This document shows, piece after piece, positions 9,154 through 18,087 of a stretch of 64,000 bases of DNA; within the stretch, counting starts at the first letter, position 1, and each line of letters begins with the position of its first letter. The translations under genes were made by a program, and so were the position numbers. The notes below the pieces were generated by a model. The model searched no databases and was not told the origin of the DNA. It saw only the letters and a program-made list of their open reading frames with translations. Source of the DNA: Methylobacterium pseudosasicola (GTDB lineage Bacteria; Pseudomonadota; Alphaproteobacteria; Rhizobiales; Beijerinckiaceae); the NCBI RefSeq assembly GCF_900114535.1, contig NZ_FOTK01000003.1, forward strand, positions 228,928-292,927, written 5' to 3'.

Positions 9154-10224
9154 ATGGGTCAGATAACGATCAAGGACGTCGCGCGGCGTGCCGGCGTGAG
9201 CTTCCAGACGGTATCCCTGGTCCTGAACCACCCCGAGAAGGTTGCCCGGACGACGCGGGAGACCATCGAAGCCGCGATGCGGGAGCTGGACTTCGTCCCC
9301 AGCCTCGCGGCGCGCTCGCTCCGGAAGAAGCCGAGCCGCAGCATCGCCTGTGTGTTCTCCGTGGGCGCCCAACCCTACGACGACCTTTCGGGGATGATGC
9401 AGGAGACCTATCAGGGCATCGTCCTGCAGACCTTCGCGCATGTGGCCGACCAATTCGGATACACGCTGATCCATCGCCGCTGGCGCAGCGACGACCCTGA
9501 GGGCCTGGGCAAGATCAGCAGCCTCGTGAGCGAGGCCCGCGTCGACGGGATCGTCGTCTTCGCCGACCGCCGGGACGATCCGCTCATCGCGATGCTGCAG
9601 GCCAAGCGTTTCCCGTTCTTCGTGTTCGGCCTCGACGTTGCCGACACCCATTACGCGATGCGCGCCGAGCGCGACGCGATGTACCAGATGGTCCGCTACC
9701 TCGCGCAGACCGGAAGCACGTCGATCTGCTTCTTCAAGGGGGAGCGCGACGGGAGGCGGCTGCGCGCCGTCACCGAGCGGCTCAGGGGCTACCAGGACGC
9801 CCTCGCCGAGGCGGGGCTGCCGCTGCGCGACGACCTCGTCGTCCCGTGCGATTGGAATTCGGAGAGCGGACGCCGCGTGACGCTCGGCCTCCTGGAGCGC
9901 CAGTCCCGGCCGGATGCGATCGTGGCCGCCAACGACCGGGTGGCGTTCGGCGTGCTGAAGGCGCTGCATGATCACAGGGTCCGGGTGCCCGAGGACATCC
10001 GGGTCGTCGGCTTCGACAACTTCGTCCAGTGCGCCTATACGATCCCCAGCCTGACCTCGATCGAGGTTCCGATGCTGGAGATGGTCCGGTTCGCCTTCTC
10101 GACGCTGGTGGATCTCGTCGAGGGCACACGTCCCGCGGACGACCTGGCGCAGAAGCTGTTTCCCACCCGCCTGGTGTTCCGCGACTCCACGGGCTCGGTC
10201 CTGGAGACACAGCCGCAAGGCTAG
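9154..10224 (+). CDS. LacI-family transcriptional regulator
   Basis: A 356-residue regulator with a typical LacI HTH (TIKDVARRAGVSFQTVSLVLN, residues 4-25), a hinge helix (PSLAARSLR, 49-57) and a periplasmic-binding-like sugar-sensing core (VDGIVVFAD, GFDNFVQCAYTIPSLTSIEVP). ATG 9154 follows GAGGAG by 4-9 nt; the in-frame ATG at 9106 would add 16 non-conserved residues. LacI proteins bind palindromes with a central CG and often sense sugars or sugar derivatives. The three AGAACGTTCT-type palindromes flanking the gene are its obvious candidate targets. The effector is unknown. Confidence 0.9.
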   Translation: MGQITIKDVARRAGVSFQTVSLVLNHPEKVARTTRETIEAAMRELDFVPSLAARSLRKKPSRSIACVFSVGAQPYDDLSGMMQETYQGIVLQTFAHVADQFGYTLIHRRWRSDDPEGLGKISSLVSEARVDGIVVFADRRDDPLIAMLQAKRFPFFVFGLDVADTHYAMRAERDAMYQMVRYLAQTGSTSICFFKGERDGRRLRAVTERLRGYQDALAEAGLPLRDDLVVPCDWNSESGRRVTLGLLERQSRPDAIVAANDRVAFGVLKALHDHRVRVPEDIRVVGFDNFVQCAYTIPSLTSIEVPMLEMVRFAFSTLVDLVEGTRPADDLAQKLFPTRLVFRDSTGSVLETQPQG

Positions 10225-10446
10225 AGCGCATTCGGACGACGGGGATACCGGCCCATCGAGAAAATGTGCGTCACGACAAGGGCCTAAGGCCGGCGGGTGA
10301 TGATCACGGGTCCGCTTCGGTGGCGCGCGAAGTACACCCAATCTGCCCAGGAAACCCGGCGTCGGCTTTGCTTTCCGCCGGATCACGGATTCGCGCCGCT
10401 TCACGCCCTGCCCGGGATCGAGCCCGGCCTGTGACAGCACGAACGC

Positions 10447-10485
10447 GACGGGCGCCCCGCCGAAATATTCGGCGCAGCGCCCGTC
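10447..10485. terminator. Hairpin between convergent lacI-type gene and tonB
   Basis: A 9-bp stem GACGGGCGC/GCGCCCGTC (10447-10455 with 10477-10485) encloses a second inverted repeat GCCGAA/TTCGGC. It lies 15 nt beyond the tonB stop in the convergent gap. There is no T-run, so the terminator call rests on position and stem strength. Confidence 0.4.
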
Positions 10486-10499
10486 GAGGCCTGGATTCG

Positions 10500-11327
10500 T
10501 CAGCGTTTCAACGAAAAATCGACCGCGATCCGTCCGCCGAAATGGCCGCCCGGAGGCGGCGGCAGGCTAGAGCCCCGCACCGCCTGCAGGGCCGCCTGAT
10601 CCAGCTCGGAATCCCCGGATGAGCGGGCGATCGACGCGGAGGCGACGTGTCCGGACGGACCCACCAGGAAGGTCACCAGGACGATACCGGCGGCGTGCCG
10701 GTTGCGGGCAGCGGCCGGATAGGCCTTGTGCCGGTTGATCTCGGCTTTCAGCCGCGCGCCGTAATCGGCGATCGCCTTGCTCGCATCGGCCTGCGCGCCG
10801 CGCTCGGCGCCGGCATGGCCCCTGTGCTGCGCCGCGCTGGCGGCGCTCGGCGGCTCAGTCTTCGGGGGAGCCTTGGGCTGGGGCTTCGGCTTGGGCACCG
10901 GACGGGGTTCCGGCGGTTTGCGGGGCTCCGGCGGCTTCACCACTTTGGGCGGTTCCGGCTTGCGGACCGGGATCGCGATGGCCGAGGGGTCCTCCTTGAC
11001 CGGCGCCTCCTCGACCGCCGGAGGCGGTTCCGGCTCGGGCTCCTGCGGGACCGGTTCGGGCTCCGGTGGCGGCGCCATCTCGGCCGCGCTCTGCGTCTCC
11101 GCGGCGTTGTCGGTGGTCGCGTCGCCCTGGGCGACGACGCTGACCTCGAGCGTCTCGACCGCGGGCGGCGCGATGGGCTGCGGTTCGGGTCCCGACGAGA
11201 CGAACAGCAACGCGTGGACTCCGAGCGCCACGACGAGGGCTGTGCCGCGGACCAAGCCCTTGGCATTGTCCTGTCTGGGCAGGGACAGGACGAGCGGATT
11301 GGCTCCGGCCAGCGCCATCGTGGTCAT
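10500..11327 (-). CDS. tonB: TonB energy-transducing protein
   Basis: A 275-residue TonB. There is one N-terminal membrane segment (about 26-46, GTALVVALGVHALLF, with the conserved His). A long Pro/Glu then Pro/Lys-rich periplasm-spanning stretch follows (about 85-165). The C-terminal domain has the hallmark YPAAARNRHAAGIVLVTFLVGPSGHV and ends GGRIAVDFSLKR. It passes proton-motive energy from ExbBD to outer-membrane receptors. Its ATG overlaps the exbD stop (ATGA), indicating translational coupling. With its promoter sharing the receptor's operator, it probably serves that receptor first. Confidence 0.93.
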   Translation of the reverse strand: MTTMALAGANPLVLSLPRQDNAKGLVRGTALVVALGVHALLFVSSGPEPQPIAPPAVETLEVSVVAQGDATTDNAAETQSAAEMAPPPEPEPVPQEPEPEPPPAVEEAPVKEDPSAIAIPVRKPEPPKVVKPPEPRKPPEPRPVPKPKPQPKAPPKTEPPSAASAAQHRGHAGAERGAQADASKAIADYGARLKAEINRHKAYPAAARNRHAAGIVLVTFLVGPSGHVASASIARSSGDSELDQAALQAVRGSSLPPPPGGHFGGRIAVDFSLKR

Positions 11328-11800
11328 GGTTCACCGCTCCCCGCGGCGGCGGACGCGGAGGCGCGGCCGGCATTGGCGCCGCCCTGGGCGCCGTTCTTGC
11401 TGGTGATGATCGCGATGTGGGTCATGCCGTTCTTGGCCAGAAGGTCCATCACCTTGATCACGTCGCCGTAGGCGGCATCCTTGTCGCCCCGAAGATGGAT
11501 GACCCGGGTCAGATCGTTCTCGATCGCGGCGACCACTGCCGGGACGAGGCGATCCGCCTCGATCTCGTCCTTGCCGATGAACAGCTTCCCGTCCTTGGTG
11601 ACGGCGACCACCGCCGGCTCCTTCGGGTCGACCGGCTTGGCGACCTGCGCCTGCGGCAGGTTCACCTTCATGCCCGTGGTGAGCAGCGGTGCCGTCACCA
11701 TGAACACGATCAGCAGGACCAGCATCACGTCGATCAGCGGCGTGACGTTGATGTCAGCGGAGGGGCGGTAGGGGCCGCCGGAATTGGAGGCGAAGGCCAT
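11324..11800 (-). CDS. exbD: Biopolymer transport protein ExbD
   Basis: A 158-residue ExbD/TolR protein. It has a short cytoplasmic N-terminus and a single membrane helix DINVTPLIDVMLVLLIVFMV with the essential Asp of the proton path. A periplasmic domain follows (LRGDKDAAYGDVIKVMDLLAKNGM). An Ala/Gly/Ser-rich tail ends the protein. It starts 2 nt after the exbB stop and ends overlapping tonB, so the three genes form one tight operon. Confidence 0.93.
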   Translation of the reverse strand: MAFASNSGGPYRPSADINVTPLIDVMLVLLIVFMVTAPLLTTGMKVNLPQAQVAKPVDPKEPAVVAVTKDGKLFIGKDEIEADRLVPAVVAAIENDLTRVIHLRGDKDAAYGDVIKVMDLLAKNGMTHIAIITSKNGAQGGANAGRASASAAAGSGEP

Positions 11801-11802
11801 CG

Positions 11803-12435
11803 TCAGATCTCCTTGTGCGCGAGGCGGTTCTTGGCGATCAGGTCGACCGAGAGCGCCTCGACCAGATGGGCCAGGTTCTGAGACAGCTTGCCGAGGATGG
11901 ATCCGAGGCGGCTGTAGGCGATCGCCGCCGGGATCGCGGCGATCAGCCCGATCGCCGTGGTCGCCAGCGCCTCGGCGATGCCGGGCGCCACGACCGCGAG
12001 ACTGGTGTCGTTCGAGGCGGCGATGCTGATGAAGCTGGTCATGATGCCCCAGACCGTCCCGAGCAGGCCGACGAAGGGCGAGACGGAGGCGATCACGGCG
12101 AGGTTCGAGTAACCGCCTTCCGTGGCGATCATCGTGTGCGTGGCGGCGCGGTTCATCGCCTCCATGGTGCGCTGGCGGGCCTCGCCCGCACCCTCGTTGG
12201 GGAGGGAGACGGAGGCTGCCTGGGTTCCGGCATCGATGACCGGCCGTAGGAACTTGGGGACGCCCCCGCGCTCCAGCGCCTTGAGCGACCGCCCGAGTCG
12301 CGTCGTCGTGTAGATGCCCTCGGCGATCAGGGCCCAGCACCACACAGAGGCGATCGTGAGGGTGATGATCACCCCCTTACCGACCAGCCCGGCTTGAAAG
12401 AACATCGCCGACGGCGAGAGACTAGCTGGGTCCAT
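11803..12435 (-). CDS. exbB: Biopolymer transport protein ExbB
   Basis: A 210-residue ExbB/TolQ protein with three membrane segments: near residues 15-35, then two long helices VSPFVGLLGTVWGIMTSF and EALATTAIGLIAAIPAAIAY carrying the conserved Thr/Gly positions. With ExbD it forms the proton channel that drives TonB. ATG 12435 is preceded by a GGGGG run at about 8 nt; a TTG at 12456 would add seven unlikely residues. First gene of exbB-exbD-tonB; the operator palindrome lies 64-75 bp upstream. Confidence 0.92.
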   Translation of the reverse strand: MDPASLSPSAMFFQAGLVGKGVIITLTIASVWCWALIAEGIYTTTRLGRSLKALERGGVPKFLRPVIDAGTQAASVSLPNEGAGEARQRTMEAMNRAATHTMIATEGGYSNLAVIASVSPFVGLLGTVWGIMTSFISIAASNDTSLAVVAPGIAEALATTAIGLIAAIPAAIAYSRLGSILGKLSQNLAHLVEALSVDLIAKNRLAHKEI

Positions 12436-12498
12436 CTTACAACCCCCGGTATGCAATTTCGAATGGCTTTGCTGATGCGATCCGTGTCGCCCATCTGT

Positions 12499-12510
12499 TA
12501 GAACGTTCTA
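12499..12510. promoter_or_regulatory. LacI-type operator O3 (exbB promoter region)
   Basis: A perfect 12-bp palindrome TAGAACGTTCTA, identical to O2. Reading on the minus strand towards exbB, its right arm runs into TCTAAC (12502-12497). That is a -10-like box in the same register as TCTAAT in O1. No good -35 is visible. The match ties the energising complex to the receptor at 5820 as one regulon. Confidence 0.7.
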
Positions 12511-12835
12511 TTAAGTCGGTCAGGTGTCGAAATGATGGCAAAAACATGGCGCGGTGGATTTGATGCCGTGCAGCAGCACATTGCCGCCATGCGTCGGACG
12601 AGCGTTGCCCGACTGGATCACAGTCGCGGTCGATGCCGAATCGATGCGTCTACGGTGAAGCTCTCAATCCAGCCGGACGTGCGCTCCACAATGGCTATGA
12701 ACGGACAGCCAAGGACGTCTCCGCCAGCTTCGGTCCCGAGCGGGGTTTGGCGACACGAGGCCGGCTGCCGTCGAGGCGTGCCGGGTCACCGATGATTCGC
12801 CGCCGGACACCCATTCCCGTGCCCCGGGGAGCTTC
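12511..12835. other. Intergenic, nothing recognised
   Basis: I see no gene, repeat or remnant here beyond the upstream flank of the exbB control region. The open frames present have no recognisable motifs. Confidence 0.5.
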
Positions 12836-12982
12836 TCAATCGACCCGACCGCCGTGCAGCAGGATTCGCGAGCCGTTTCGTTCGGCACTGGCGAGGCGCT
12901 GGCGAAAGACGCCCAGGCCGGCTTCGTAGATCCGGGGCGCCTCGTTCTCGGCCGCGGGATCGAGAAGCGAGCGGCCGGTCAT
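12836..12982 (-). CDS. Small ORF coupled to the TIM-barrel gene (uncertain)
   Basis: A 48-residue frame, beginning MTGRSLLDPAAENEAP and ending LLHGGRVD, starts with ATG overlapping the stop of the upstream gene (ATGA). That is the same coupling used throughout this operon. The middle (YEAGLGVFRQRLASAE) could form one helix. I recognise no family. It may be a genuine small protein or the start of a gene truncated by a deletion. Confidence 0.35.
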   Translation of the reverse strand: MTGRSLLDPAAENEAPRIYEAGLGVFRQRLASAERNGSRILLHGGRVD

Positions 12983-13902
12983 GCCGCGCTCGGGACCGCC
13001 TGCGTACGGGCTCGGGCGGCGAGCGCCCTCGTGGCGGTGATGCATTCCTCGACCGCGTACCAGTAGCGCGGCCTGAGTTCGATGTTGAAGACGGTACCTG
13101 CGGGGAAGGTGCAGGCGTCGATCAGCGCGTCCCAGGGAATCGCGCCCCAGCCGACCGGGAGATGCATGTCGCCGTGGCCGAAGGCGAGCCGCTCGCTCTC
13201 GTGATACATCCAGATCGCGTCGGCGCGGCCGAAAGAATCGTGAACGTGGAGATGGTTCGCGAACGGGGCGAGCGCCGCGATGTCGGCGACGAAGTCGCCG
13301 CCCTGGAAGCCGTTCCGCAGGAAGGAATGGCTGACATCGAGCGTGGCGCGCACATACGGATGGTCGATGGCAGCCAGTTCCGCCGCCAGGCGCGCGGGCG
13401 ATGCGGAATGGACCTTGCCCTCGTGGCCGCCGAACATCGTCTCGACGCAGATCAGCGGGCCGAGACCGCGGGCGACCTCGCCGGCGCGCGCCAGCCACTC
13501 CCGCTGGCGGGCATAAGCGCCCTCGAGGATGGCGGTCTCCGCGACGGGCGCGAGGCCGGAATGCAGGACGTAGTGGAGCGCGCCGATCTCGGCCGCGATC
13601 TCGAGGGAGGCTTCCAGCACCTCGAAATGCCGCCCCAGCCGGGCGGGATCGTCGAAGAAGTTGATCGCGAGCGGACCGTGCACCGTGAAGCGGACGCGGC
13701 GCCCGGCGCAGGCCTGCTTCAAGCGCTCCAGATGCGGGCGGCGGATGCGGCCGCCGACCACCAGATCCATCGCGAAGGTCGGCAGTTCGATCGTCTCGAC
13801 GCCCAGCGCCTCGACGCGGTTGAGGATGGCGGACAGGTCCGAGAGATCGCCCGCGGGATAGGGCGCGGAAATGCCGGTGCCGAAGACGCCGTTGGGCAGC
13901 AT
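12979..13902 (-). CDS. Sugar phosphate isomerase/epimerase-like TIM barrel
   Basis: A 307-residue AP-endonuclease-2-type TIM barrel. Metal-binding positions expected of the family are visible: Glu154 in ICVETMFGG, Asp189-x2-His192 in LDVSHS, His219/His221 in HLHVHDSFG, and the Glu in VFNIELRPRYW. Relatives isomerise or epimerise ketoses or inositol-type sugars, or cleave sugar derivatives; this reaction is unknown. It starts 18 nt after the permease gene and is last but one in the ABC importer operon. I infer it processes the imported solute in the cytoplasm. Confidence 0.8.
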   Translation of the reverse strand: MLPNGVFGTGISAPYPAGDLSDLSAILNRVEALGVETIELPTFAMDLVVGGRIRRPHLERLKQACAGRRVRFTVHGPLAINFFDDPARLGRHFEVLEASLEIAAEIGALHYVLHSGLAPVAETAILEGAYARQREWLARAGEVARGLGPLICVETMFGGHEGKVHSASPARLAAELAAIDHPYVRATLDVSHSFLRNGFQGGDFVADIAALAPFANHLHVHDSFGRADAIWMYHESERLAFGHGDMHLPVGWGAIPWDALIDACTFPAGTVFNIELRPRYWYAVEECITATRALAARARTQAVPSAA

Positions 13903-13920
13903 GAGGTCACTCCCGTTTGA

Positions 13921-14787
13921 TCAGCGCAGGGTGGGGTCGAGCTTGTCGCGCAGCCAGTCGCCGACGAGGCTGACCGCGAGGGTGGTCGTGACGATGCAGG
14001 CGGCCGGGGCGAGCATGATCCAGGGCGCGCGCGTCAGGTACTCGCGGCCGTAGCTGACCATGTTGCCCAGCGAGGTCATCGGCGGCTGCACGCCGAGACC
14101 CAGGAAGGAGAGGCCGCTTTCCAGCAGGATCACCTCGGGGAAGGTCAGCGTCATGGAGACGATCAGCGTCGAGGCGATGTTGGGCAGGATGTGGCGCAGG
14201 TAGACCCGCGAGGGCGAGGCCCCGATCTGGCGCACGGCCCCGGCATAGCCCTGCGCCCCGGCCGAGATGGCGAGCCCGCGGGCGATGCGGGCGTAGCGCT
14301 CCCAGCCGTAGAGCCCCATCAGCGCAATGAAGAGCGGCAGCGCGTTGCCCAGGAAGGCGAGCACGGCCAGGGCCAGGATCAGGAAGGGCATCGCCGCCTG
14401 GAAGTCCGCCAGCATCAGCACGAGCTGTTCGACGAGGCCGCGGGCATGCGCCGCCAGGAATCCCAACGCCGTGCCGAGCAGCGCCGAGATCAGCGTCGCC
14501 CCGAAGGCGACGAGGATCGAGATGCGGATCGAGACGATCAGACGCGAGAGCACGTCGCGGCCGAGCTCGTCCGTGCCGAGCCAGTGCGCCGGATGGAACG
14601 GAACCGCGAGGCGGTTGCGCAGATCGAAGGTCGTGAAGCGGTAGGGCGTGATCCAGTCGGCGGTCAGGGCGAGTGCGAGCATCAGCGCCAGCCACGCCAG
14701 CCCGATCCAGACGGGGGCGGGCATGCGGCGCCCGCGCCCGGGCGCGCTGGCCCCGCGGACGAGGCTGGAGGCGGTCGTTCCAGCCAT
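13921..14787 (-). CDS. ABC transporter permease, DppC/OppC type
   Basis: A 288-residue inner-membrane permease with six predicted helices. It has the N-terminal domain typical of DppC (FHPAHWLGTDELGRDVLSRL) and the EAA loop around GAVRQIGASPSRVYLRHILPNI. ATG 14787 starts one nucleotide after the partner permease stop. An in-frame reading from 14859 would overlap that gene by 70 nt and lacks family similarity. It pairs with the DppB-type permease to form the channel of the importer. Confidence 0.9.
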   Translation of the reverse strand: MAGTTASSLVRGASAPGRGRRMPAPVWIGLAWLALMLALALTADWITPYRFTTFDLRNRLAVPFHPAHWLGTDELGRDVLSRLIVSIRISILVAFGATLISALLGTALGFLAAHARGLVEQLVLMLADFQAAMPFLILALAVLAFLGNALPLFIALMGLYGWERYARIARGLAISAGAQGYAGAVRQIGASPSRVYLRHILPNIASTLIVSMTLTFPEVILLESGLSFLGLGVQPPMTSLGNMVSYGREYLTRAPWIMLAPAACIVTTTLAVSLVGDWLRDKLDPTLR

Positions 14788-14788
14788 C

Positions 14789-15724
14789 TCAGGGCCGTCC
14801 CGCCGCGCCGCCGCCCCGCAGGCGCGGGTCCATGACGCTGTAGAGCAGGTCGACCACAAGATTCGACGACACCATGGTGATCGCCACGAGCAGCAGGATG
14901 CACTGCACGACGGCGAGGTCGCGGTTGGCGACGGCGACGACGAGCAGCCGCCCGACCCCCGGCCAGGAGAACACGCTCTCCACCACCACCGCCCCCGCGA
15001 TCAGGCTGCCGACCATGAAGCCCACGATGGTGACGGTCGGGATCGCGGCATTGGGCAGGGCGTGGCCGCGTACCACCGCCGCCCAGGGCACGCCCTTGGC
15101 GCTGGCGGTGCGGATATAGGGCTGGCCCAGCACCTCCAGCATGGCTGAGCGGGTGAAGCGGGCGAGGATCGCCGCCCCGCCGATGCCGAGGGTCAGCACG
15201 GGCAGGACCGCGTGACGCCAGCTCTCCTGCCCGCCCGAGGGCAGCCAGCCGAGCTGTACCGAGAAGATCAGCACCAGGACGAGGCCGAGGACGAAGCTCG
15301 GCACGGTGAAACCCGCCACCGCCGCGATCATGACGAGGCGATCGATCGGGCTGTCGCGGTGCAGCGCCGCCTGGATGCCGGCCGGGATGCCGATGCCGAG
15401 CTTCAGCGCCAGCGCCGGCAGGGTCAGCGCCAGCGTCGCGGGAATACGCTCGACGACGAGGTCGAGGGCCGGCCTGCCGCTGCGCATCGAGAGGCCGAGT
15501 TCGCCCTGACCGATGGCGGCGAAGTAGTGCAGGTATTGCAGCCAGATCGGATCATCGAGGCCCCAGGCCTTGCGGAAGGCGGCGATCGCTTCCGGCGGGG
15601 CGTCGACGCTCATGATGATCAGCGCCGGGTCGCCCGAGAGTCGCAGCACAACGAACGCGAAGGTGACCACGAGCGCGATGGTGAGCAGCGCGCGGCCGAG
15701 CCGGATGAGAAGGAAGCGCAGCAT
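14789..15724 (-). CDS. ABC transporter permease, DppB/OppB type
   Basis: A 311-residue permease beginning MLRFLLIRLGRALLTIALVV, the usual DppB first helix. It has the LSGDPALIIM region, the EAA loop (RTASAKGVPWAAVVRGHALPN) and a C-terminal SVMDPRLR ending. Its start codon overlaps the last base of the upstream ATPase stop (TGATG). A long open frame extends to 17029 through the ATPase genes, but only this section has permease features. Confidence 0.9.
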   Translation of the reverse strand: MLRFLLIRLGRALLTIALVVTFAFVVLRLSGDPALIIMSVDAPPEAIAAFRKAWGLDDPIWLQYLHYFAAIGQGELGLSMRSGRPALDLVVERIPATLALTLPALALKLGIGIPAGIQAALHRDSPIDRLVMIAAVAGFTVPSFVLGLVLVLIFSVQLGWLPSGGQESWRHAVLPVLTLGIGGAAILARFTRSAMLEVLGQPYIRTASAKGVPWAAVVRGHALPNAAIPTVTIVGFMVGSLIAGAVVVESVFSWPGVGRLLVVAVANRDLAVVQCILLLVAITMVSSNLVVDLLYSVMDPRLRGGGAAGRP

Positions 15725-16716
15725 CAGCTCGCGGCCCTGAGGAACGGCGCCCGGGTCTGCGCGACGTGGCAGGCGGCGAGCCGCCCATCGCGCAACGGCA
15801 GCAGCGCCGGCCGCTCGACCCGGCACCGGGCCTGCACGGCGTGGCAGCGGGGATGGAAGGCGCAGCCGGGCGGCCGCGCGGCGGGATTGGGCGGATCGCC
15901 CTGCAGCACGATGCGCGGCCGCGCGCCCCGGCCCGGCACCGGGGCGGCCGAGACCAGCGACTCGGTATAGGGATGGGCCGGATCCTGCAGGAGCAGATCC
16001 GCCTCGCCTTCCTCGACGATGCGGCCGAGATACATCACCGCGACGCGGTGGCTGACCTGGCGCACGACCCTGAGGTCGTGGCTGATGAACAGCAGGCCCA
16101 GACCCAGCTCCTCCTGGAGACCGACCAGCAGGTTGACCACCTGCGCCTGGATCGAGACATCGAGAGCCGAGACCGGCTCGTCGCAGACCAAGAGGCTTGG
16201 ACCGGCCGCCAGAGCCCGGGCGATCACGGCGCGCTGGCGCTGGCCGCCGGAGAGTTCGTGCGGGTAGCGGCGCCCCTGATCGAGCCGCAGCCCCACCGAG
16301 CGCAGCAGGGCGAGCGCCTTCTCGCCGCGCGCCTTCGGTTCGCCGATCCCGTGCACGTCGAGGGGCTCGCGCACCTGCTCTAGGATCGGCAGGCGCCGAT
16401 CGAGCGCGCCGAGGGGATCCTGGTAGATCATCTGCATGCGTGCCCGCAGGCGCCGCCAGTCCGGCGTGGTCGCCCGGGGCAGCGGCACGCCCTCGAACAG
16501 CACGGTTCCGGAATCGGGCGGCTCCAGCCCGAGGGCGAGCCGGCCGGTGGTCGACTTGCCGGAGCCGGATTCGCCCACGAGCCCGAGGGTGCGGCCCCGC
16601 GCCACCGTCAGCGAGACGCCGTCGACGGCGTGGACCTCGGTTCGGCGCCCGACGAGGCCCCGGCGCGTGACGTAGCGGCGCCCAACATCGCGCAGTGCGA
16701 GCAGGGCCTCGCTCAT
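15724..16716 (-). CDS. ABC transporter ATP-binding protein, OppF/DppF type
   Basis: A 330-residue ATPase with Walker A GESGSGKST, signature LSGGQRQR, Walker B LLVCDEP and H-loop FISHD. The C-terminal oligopeptide-transporter extension has the Cys-rich CAFHPRC...C pattern, which in relatives binds an Fe-S cluster. A four-base overlap with the preceding ATPase gene shows coupling. Confidence 0.92.
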   Translation of the reverse strand: MSEALLALRDVGRRYVTRRGLVGRRTEVHAVDGVSLTVARGRTLGLVGESGSGKSTTGRLALGLEPPDSGTVLFEGVPLPRATTPDWRRLRARMQMIYQDPLGALDRRLPILEQVREPLDVHGIGEPKARGEKALALLRSVGLRLDQGRRYPHELSGGQRQRAVIARALAAGPSLLVCDEPVSALDVSIQAQVVNLLVGLQEELGLGLLFISHDLRVVRQVSHRVAVMYLGRIVEEGEADLLLQDPAHPYTESLVSAAPVPGRGARPRIVLQGDPPNPAARPPGCAFHPRCHAVQARCRVERPALLPLRDGRLAACHVAQTRAPFLRAAS

Positions 16717-17711
16717 GCGCGGGCGCGCTCCGGGAAAGCCGGCCGCTCCTCCGGGCGGACCGCGATGCAGGCCGCCCGACGCTGCGGTCGCGCCTCCACG
16801 AGGTGCGGCACCGTCCGATCGCAGGCCGCGACGGCGCCGGGGCAGCGCGGCGCGAAGGCGCAGCCCGGCGGCATGTCCCAGGGATCGGGAACGGTGCCTT
16901 CAATCGGGGACAGGCGCCGCCGGACACCCTCGAGGGGCGGCAGCGCCGCCAGGAGCCCCTGTGCGTAGGGATGCAGCGGCTGCGCGAACAGGAGGTCGGC
17001 CGGCGCGGTCTCGATGATGCGCCCGGCATACATCACGCAGACGCGCTCGCAGGTCTGCGCGATCACCCCGAGGTCGTGGCTGATCAGCACCAGCGCCATG
17101 CCGGTCTCGCGCCGGATGCGGGTGAGCAGGTCCAGGATCTGGGCCTGGATGGTGGCGTCGAGCGCGGTGGTGGGCTCGTCGGCGACGAGCAGATCCGGGT
17201 CGCCGGCAAGGCCCATCGCGATCATCACGCGCTGGTTCTGGCCGCCGGAGAGCTCGTGCGGATAGGCATCGAGGCGCCGCGCCGCGTCCGGGATGCCCAC
17301 GAGGTCGAAGAGGCGCTTCGCCTCGGCCCGGATCGCCGCCCCGGACAGGCCGCGATGCAGCGCCAGCGCCTCGCCGACCTGGCGGCCCAGCCGGAGGACG
17401 GGATTGAGCGCGCTCGCCGGATCCTGGAAGATCATGGCGATGCGTCCGCCCCGCACCCGGTCCAGCACCGCCGGCGGCGCGCCGACGAGTTCCTGCCCCT
17501 CCAACTGCACGCTGCCGCCGACCTTCGCCCGCCCGGGGAGCAGGCCCAGCGCGGCAAGCCACGTGACCGACTTGCCGCAACCGGACTCGCCGACGAGACC
17601 GAGGGCTTCGCCCCGCGCGACGCTCAGGTCGATGCCGTGGAGCGCGCGGACTCCGTCGAAGGTGACGGTCAGGCCGCGGATCGTGATCAGGTCGTCGGAT
17701 TGCGGAGCCAT
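16713..17711 (-). CDS. ABC transporter ATP-binding protein, OppD/DppD type
   Basis: A 332-residue ATPase with Walker A GESGCGKS, signature LSGGQNQR, Walker [13 protein letters not shown] and H-loop LISHDLG. The C-terminal CAFAPRC extension is typical of OppD. The start at ATG 17711 ([14 protein letters not shown]) opens on the first beta strand; the longer reading from 17771 runs into the binding-protein fragment. It forms a heterodimer with the OppF-type protein. Confidence 0.92.
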   Translation of the reverse strand: MAPQSDDLITIRGLTVTFDGVRALHGIDLSVARGEALGLVGESGCGKSVTWLAALGLLPGRAKVGGSVQLEGQELVGAPPAVLDRVRGGRIAMIFQDPASALNPVLRLGRQVGEALALHRGLSGAAIRAEAKRLFDLVGIPDAARRLDAYPHELSGGQNQRVMIAMGLAGDPDLLVADEPTTALDATIQAQILDLLTRIRRETGMALVLISHDLGVIAQTCERVCVMYAGRIIETAPADLLFAQPLHPYAQGLLAALPPLEGVRRRLSPIEGTVPDPWDMPPGCAFAPRCPGAVAACDRTVPHLVEARPQRRAACIAVRPEERPAFPERARA

Positions 17712-17716
17712 CGCGC

Positions 17717-17992
17717 CTAGACCATGTTGCCGGCGCGGAGATCCATGACCTCGACCGGATACGCCTGCCACGGGACGGCCTTGGCCTTGCCGTAGAACAT
17801 GGTGAGGTCGTGCAGGGCCGTGCCCGGCGGATCGATCACATCGTCGATCTCCAGCATCTGCCGGAAGACGCGCCGGCGCTCCTCCGGGTCGAGCGAACCC
17901 TGCAGCACGGGGCAGAGCGCGTTGAACGCGTCGTTCTTCCAGGTCTTCGCCACGGTCTGGACGTTGCCACAGCGGGTGATCGCACGAGCCAT
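17717..17992 (-). pseudogene. C-terminal fragment of a second solute-binding protein
   Basis: A 91-residue frame with the same ending pattern as the full binding protein just upstream. Its ERRRVFRQMLEIDDVIDPP matches RRKQVFRRMLEIAEREDPA, and AVPWQAYPVEVMDLRAGNM matches ALAWKASPAFAMDFRAENW. There is no signal peptide and no lobe I. Similarity fades upstream of about residue 25. This is best read as the remnant of a duplicated SBP_bac_5 gene, left by a deletion inside the operon. An ATG exists at 17992, but a functional short protein is unlikely. Confidence 0.8.
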
Positions 17993-18087
17993 GATCGGTC
18001 GTCCTGTCCTCACACCGATGTCAGGCTCATCGCGCCGATCGGCGAACCTGGAAGGCGTCGCGCTCGGCGCGCTCGCGCGCACCGACC

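Noticed and set aside
15730..17029. Extended N-terminus for the DppB-type permease
   Set aside because: The extension is out of frame with, and covers, two clear ATPase genes. Permease features start at 15724.
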